Origin: Gammaproteobacteria bacterium
Lineage (GTDB): Bacteria; Pseudomonadota; Gammaproteobacteria; HK1
NCBI GenBank assembly: GCA_020444775.1
Contig: JAGRHX010000411.1
Span: 1-8,998 of the forward strand
Reading direction: 5' to 3'
DNA: 8,998 bases
The notes under the pieces were generated by a model. That model was not told where the DNA came from. It searched no databases and was given only the letters and a program-made list of their open reading frames with translations. Both the position numbers and the translations under genes were made by a program. Positions 5,597 through 8,998 of the stretch are shown here, piece by piece; position 1 is the stretch's first letter; each line of letters begins with the position of its first letter.

Positions 5597-6967
5597 ATGA
5601 CAACGATTCGAAACGGTATGCTGGGCCTTGTGGTACTCGTCCTGAGCGGCTGCGCCGTAGCACCCGAGCGCGAGATGCTTCGTGGTCCGGCCTTGGTGCT
5701 CCCGGATCTTGCCAATGCCGATGACGTCGCCAGCGCGAGCAGCGAGCAGAAGGTGCTGATGGCCTTTGCCAGCCGCGCGGGGCTCAGCAGACTGCCGGAC
5801 AAGGACAGCGAGGACTGGTGGCTGATCGTCGGCGCCGGGCTGAATGTGGTCGACGAGCAGTGTGAGCGCTACATGGGCGCCATCTTCTGGGCCGACCGCA
5901 AGTTGCGCACCGCGAACGCACAGGTATCCCTGCTTGGAGCGTCCACCGCGGCGGTCATGGGATTGGCCAGCGTGTCCGCCAAGGCGATCGCGACCACGGC
6001 GGCGGCGTTCGGGCTGGTCAACCAGGGCATCGAGAACTACTCGAAGGGGCTGCTCTATCAGATCGAGCCATCCGCAATCCGCCAGCTCGTCGAGCGTAGC
6101 CAGAGCGCCTACAGGCAAGCGTTGAACGAGCGTCATCAGGGCGCCAACGACCCGTACGTCACGCGAAGCGCCGCGGTCAGTGCCATCCAGGGCTATCTTT
6201 CCCTGTGCTTGCCCGTGTCGATCGAGACCCAGGTCAACCGGGCGGTGTCGACCACCGACTTCGTTGCGGACAGGGACAAGGATCCCGATGCTCTGGGGCC
6301 GCGACCGGCGCTGCGCCAGATCCCCTCCCTCGAGGAGCGATCCGCGATGACCGAGCGCGCACGGGCCGAGGCCCTGGCGCAGACTCGTGCGTCCCTGGAG
6401 AACCTCGCTACCCAGGCCATAACCAGCTCCGCCGCACGCCGTCAGGACGACCGTCCTTTGAGGTGCATCGGTGCGGAGTGCGCGATGCGCTTGGAGCAGG
6501 CAAAGAGCGTTCAACGTGCGCTGTGCGTGACCGCCGACGGCGATTTTGGCAGCAAGACCCGGCAGGCCATCCGGCGCTTCGAGGCAAGCGACAGCAGCAG
6601 TACGCCCGAGCTGGTCTCGAACAGGAACGGGGAGCTCGACGTCACCGAATGGACGCAGCTCATTGGCGTCGGCAACTGCACCGCGCCCTTCCAGAACGCA
6701 CTCGAGCGATTCAGATACAGTTTCAAGAGCAGCGGTTTCTCACAACCCGATTCGGGCCTGGTGGGCGCGCTGGTCACCACCCTCGAACGCCGCGCCGCGT
6801 CGAGCTTCTCCACGCCAAAGCCGATCACCTTCGACGCAACGCTTCGTGCCGCGCTTGCCAGGGCTCACGAACACTTCGGGATCGACACCATGGACAAGCA
6901 ACAGGTGACCATCGAGCTCTTGGATTGTCTGAAAGCGACACCCGGACCGATGTGCCCCGACCAGTAG
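5597..6967 (+). CDS. predicted outer-membrane lipoprotein with peptidoglycan-binding-like segment
   Basis: A 456-residue protein from the chosen start. The N-terminus is a type II signal peptide: basic R5, a hydrophobic stretch, and lipobox LSGC with C19 for lipidation. Ala, not Asp, follows the Cys, which favours outer-membrane sorting. Residues about 110-145 are Ala/Gly-rich and weakly hydrophobic (STAAVMGLASVSAKAIATTA), followed by a helical Gln/Arg/Ala-rich region. Residues about 303-329 (SVQRALCVTADGDFG, then KTRQAIRRFE) match the PG_binding_1 repeat found in wall-binding proteins. The C-terminal 130 residues are unassigned. Several cysteines beyond C19 may form disulfides in the periplasm. 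The start at 5597 was chosen for the compact signal peptide; ATG 5555 is an alternative. It is followed 55 bp later by the hydrolase gene, probably in one operon. It might anchor, regulate or protect against that enzyme. Function is unknown. Confidence 0.8.
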   Translation: MTTIRNGMLGLVVLVLSGCAVAPEREMLRGPALVLPDLANADDVASASSEQKVLMAFASRAGLSRLPDKDSEDWWLIVGAGLNVVDEQCERYMGAIFWADRKLRTANAQVSLLGASTAAVMGLASVSAKAIATTAAAFGLVNQGIENYSKGLLYQIEPSAIRQLVERSQSAYRQALNERHQGANDPYVTRSAAVSAIQGYLSLCLPVSIETQVNRAVSTTDFVADRDKDPDALGPRPALRQIPSLEERSAMTERARAEALAQTRASLENLATQAITSSAARRQDDRPLRCIGAECAMRLEQAKSVQRALCVTADGDFGSKTRQAIRRFEASDSSSTPELVSNRNGELDVTEWTQLIGVGNCTAPFQNALERFRYSFKSSGFSQPDSGLVGALVTTLERRAASSFSTPKPITFDATLRAALARAHEHFGIDTMDKQQVTIELLDCLKATPGPMCPDQ

Positions 6968-6980
6968 ACGGGGCACATCG
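6948..6980 (+). terminator. perfect 12-bp hairpin spanning the lipoprotein stop codon
   Basis: CGATGTGCCCCG (6948-6959) and CGGGGCACATCG (6969-6980) pair perfectly around a 9-nt loop that contains the TAG stop (6965-6967). No T-tract follows, and the next gene starts 42 nt later. It is therefore better read as a partial terminator, an RNA processing or stability element, or a translation-coupled switch than as a full terminator. A translating ribosome reaching the stop codon would open it. Confidence 0.55.
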
Positions 6981-7022
6981 CTCGCAACTTGCTGCGACGC
7001 ACGTCCGTGAGGAGCGATTGCC

Positions 7023-8780
7023 ATGCTGTATCGAATCGTTCTCGAAGATCTGAATCTGAAGCAGTCTCCATCGAGGCAGGCGCCCGATCAGAGTCCATCA
7101 GTGGATTTGCGTGATCAGCTTGTGAAGATCGATGAGCAGACGGTGGAAGGTGAAGTCTGGTGGCAGGTCGAGGTGGCCAGCACGCGGGGCGCCCCGCCTC
7201 AGCGGGGTTTCCTGCTCGCCACGGACGTCACCGAGCTGCCCGAGGCATCGCTGCGCTGGCCGGAGACCATCGATCGGATTGCCTATCTTTCGATTCTGAC
7301 CACGGCCGCCGAGCGCTATGGCACCAATCGGGAATATCTGGCGCTCGTCGCGCAAATGCAGAGCGGCCTTCGCAACCTCGCGCCGGATACCGACACCGGC
7401 GCCCGAGGTCCCTATCGATTCACGCCCTTGCAATGGCAGGCGTTGACCGGCGCGGACAGCGAACCGGACCGACCGCCACTGTCACTGACGGCCACAGACA
7501 TCGACTCCCCGTGGCTGCAGGCGCTGGGCGCGGCGCGATTGACCGCGCGCAACAGCGACGCACTGCTCGCTGCGCTGCAGCGGATTCCGACGGGCCGAGA
7601 GCTGTATCTCGCGCATGTGATCGGGGTTGCGGCAACGATCGGGCTTTTGGAGACCGGCGCTGTGACTGATGGTGCGGCGGTGCTGGGTCAGCTGGAATCG
7701 ACGCTCGGAGACGAGGAAGGCGCTCGACGTAAGCGCATGTATGCCGATCTGCTGATGGATGACGACTCCCCACGGTCCCTGGCCCAGCTCGAGACGGAGA
7801 TCGTGCACCGGATGCATGCGGCGAGTGCCCCGATCGCGGAGGATATTCTCGCGCTGCCCGAGAGCTTGAGATTGCGAGGTGACGCGTCCGCTCAAACGCC
7901 GCCGTGGTTCGTCATTGCGCGTGCCGAGCTCGACAAGGGGATCAGGGAGGATCCACAGGGCAGCAACCCACAGATCGAGGCCTATTTCGCAACCGTCGGT
8001 CTGGACCGCCATACCGACGACAAGGCCTGGTGCGCAGCCTTCGTCAGCTTCTGTATGGCCACCAGCGGCAATGAACGCGTGGTACAGAGCAACCTACGCT
8101 CGGCCAGGGCCAGGGACTGGCTGGACTGGGGTACGGCGATCACCGATCCCACGCCCGGCGCGCTCTGCGTGACTCGACCGCTGGTCGCGAATTCGAGCGG
8201 ACACGTAGCGTTCTTCGTCAGCCAGGCGGGCGGCAAGGTGAAACTGCTCGGTGGCAACCAGGGTGATGCGGTATCGGAGCAGGACTTCGACATGGCCGAT
8301 GTCGTCGGCTACCGCTGGCTGCACTGGGATGCCGACGATCAGCAGCTCGACCTCGACGTTCCGGCCGGCGCGCGGCCCCAGCGGGCTTTCGAGCGGTTGC
8401 TCAGTGAGTTCACCCCCGAGCAGGCCGCGGGTCTGGTCGGCAACTTCATGCAGGAGTCCGGTGAGAGCCTGAACCCGAAGGCATTCAATAGCGCCGAGGG
8501 CGCAATCGGTATCGCCCAGTGGCGACTGGACAGACGCATCGCGTTGCGCGCCTTCGCGGGCCGACTCAATGGTGTCGAAACCGATTTCGACGTGCAGCTC
8601 GAGTTCGTGTTGAAGGAGCTGAACTCGTCCCACGCCAACGCCAAGACACGGATCAAGCAGACCGGCAACGTCGATGAAGCTGCGCTCGCCGTACGCAGAT
8701 TCTACGAGATTGCCGATCCGGCCCACGATGCAAAGCGGATAAGCTTCGCCCGGACCATCGCCACACGTTTTCCTGTCTGA
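7023..8780 (+). CDS. multidomain predicted peptidoglycan hydrolase (SH3 / lysozyme-like / CHAP-like / tail-lysozyme-like)
   Basis: A 585-residue protein. Residues 1-75 resemble a bacterial SH3 domain (WWQVEV at 46-51, then RGFLLATDV). Residues about 80-145 resemble a lytic-transglycosylase core (YLALVAQMQSG, then GARGPYRFTPLQW), but Q113 sits where the catalytic Glu is expected. Residues about 295-432 match the TIGR02594/CHAP-like hydrolase pattern, with C337 in AWCAAF, H394 in SGHVAFF and N412 in LLGGNQGDAV: an intact Cys-His-Asn set for cutting peptide or amide bonds. Residues about 453-585 resemble phage tail lysozyme (PF18013-like): QAAGLVGNFMQESG with E478, then GAIGIAQW (493-500). No signal peptide or membrane segment is visible, so export would need a partner system or lysis. 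GAGGAG at 7009-7014 fixes the start. It probably shares an operon with the upstream lipoprotein. It could be an interbacterial effector, a prophage-derived lysin or an autolysin. Confidence 0.82.
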   Translation: MLYRIVLEDLNLKQSPSRQAPDQSPSVDLRDQLVKIDEQTVEGEVWWQVEVASTRGAPPQRGFLLATDVTELPEASLRWPETIDRIAYLSILTTAAERYGTNREYLALVAQMQSGLRNLAPDTDTGARGPYRFTPLQWQALTGADSEPDRPPLSLTATDIDSPWLQALGAARLTARNSDALLAALQRIPTGRELYLAHVIGVAATIGLLETGAVTDGAAVLGQLESTLGDEEGARRKRMYADLLMDDDSPRSLAQLETEIVHRMHAASAPIAEDILALPESLRLRGDASAQTPPWFVIARAELDKGIREDPQGSNPQIEAYFATVGLDRHTDDKAWCAAFVSFCMATSGNERVVQSNLRSARARDWLDWGTAITDPTPGALCVTRPLVANSSGHVAFFVSQAGGKVKLLGGNQGDAVSEQDFDMADVVGYRWLHWDADDQQLDLDVPAGARPQRAFERLLSEFTPEQAAGLVGNFMQESGESLNPKAFNSAEGAIGIAQWRLDRRIALRAFAGRLNGVETDFDVQLEFVLKELNSSHANAKTRIKQTGNVDEAALAVRRFYEIADPAHDAKRISFARTIATRFPV

Positions 8781-8786
8781 GCACTG

Positions 8787-8805
8787 CGCGGCGACTCCGC
8801 CCGCG
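8787..8805 (+). terminator. possible terminator hairpin after the hydrolase gene
   Basis: CGCGGCG (8787-8793) pairs with CGC (8798-8800) and CGCG (8802-8805) around a 4-nt ACTC loop, with C8801 bulged. It begins 7 nt past the hydrolase stop. It is GC-rich and well placed for a terminator but lacks a T-tract. Confidence 0.35.
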
Positions 8806-8950
8806 AAGACCAAGGCAAGCGCATCACGGGAGTACGTCTGCCCGGGATTGAATACCGGTCGCGCTCGCTGAGTCCAAGGTCGTGGCCTCGTGCTTTGCCA
8901 GGACGCGCCCGGCAACAATCGGCCGACAGCCCCCAGGAGCCCTGCTCATC

Positions 8951-8998
8951 ATGCCGTTCGACTCGCTGCTCATCGCCAACCGTGGCGAGATCGCCATA
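8951..8998 (+). CDS. biotin carboxylase N-terminus (acyl-CoA or related carboxylase), partial
   Basis: Sixteen codons reading MPFDSLLIANRGEIAI run off the right edge. LIANRGEIA is the near-invariant N-terminal motif of biotin carboxylase domains, which carboxylate biotin using ATP and bicarbonate. The motif occurs in AccC, the alpha subunits of propionyl-, methylcrotonyl- and geranyl-CoA carboxylases, pyruvate carboxylase and urea carboxylase; the fragment cannot tell these apart. AGGAG at 8935-8939 lies 11 nt upstream, slightly long. The 170-bp gap after the hydrolase gene suggests a separate transcription unit, but I saw no clear promoter in it. Confidence 0.85.
   Translation, partial: MPFDSLLIANRGEIAI

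Noticed and set aside
5372..6514. A 380-residue minus-strand open frame opposite the lipoprotein gene
   Set aside because: It is long but has shadow-type composition and no motif. The opposite strand has a lipobox, a peptidoglycan-binding motif and a probable operon partner.
7023..7100. Signal peptide at the hydrolase N-terminus
   Set aside because: MLYRIVLEDLNLKQSPSR has no hydrophobic core of adequate length and no cleavage site.
8094..8918. A 274-residue minus-strand open frame opposite the hydrolase gene
   Set aside because: It is antisense to intact CHAP-like and lysozyme-like domains and has no motif of its own.

Overview
The window reads as chromosomal DNA from a GC-rich (roughly 60-65% by eye) proteobacterium. 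GC-ending codons, strong GAGGAG-type ribosome binding sites, a Gram-negative lipoprotein signal and a periplasmic binding protein all point that way. I cannot name a genus. There are no tRNA or rRNA genes, CRISPR arrays, IS elements or obvious phage structural genes.

Layout. Positions 1-84 hold the tail of an unidentified + strand gene. It faces a Prx5-type peroxiredoxin (200-703, -) across a long inverted repeat. Positions 704-1571 contain no convincing gene and may include decayed sequence. An SDR dehydrogenase (1572-2315, -) diverges from a family 5 ABC solute-binding protein (2626-4179, +); the spacer ends in overlapping inverted repeats next to the ribosome binding site of the binding protein. 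The binding protein converges on an HpaI-type aldolase (4282-5055, -) across a 10-bp hairpin. The 541-bp spacer 5056-5596 carries palindromes at a probable aldolase promoter and a long hairpin of unknown role. Then come a lipoprotein with a peptidoglycan-binding-like segment (5597-6967, +) and, 55 bp on, a 585-residue predicted cell-wall hydrolase (7023-8780, +). The window ends in the first 16 codons of a biotin carboxylase (8951, +).

The SDR, binding protein and aldolase look like a small catabolic cluster: import of an unknown solute, oxidation of a hydroxyl, and cleavage of a 2-keto-3-deoxy-type acid. No permease or ATPase genes are nearby, so this is inference from proximity.

The most unusual part is the two-gene unit at 5597-8780. 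The second protein combines an SH3-like N-terminus, a lysozyme-like segment with Gln where transglycosylases have catalytic Glu, a TIGR02594/CHAP-like amidase or peptidase domain with Cys-His-Asn, and a phage-tail-lysozyme-like C-terminal domain. It has no signal peptide. Its partner is a predicted outer-membrane lipoprotein. A perfect 12-bp hairpin holds the first gene's stop codon in its loop. The pair could be a wall-remodelling system, or a toxin/effector with a membrane-anchored partner; the sequence does not decide.
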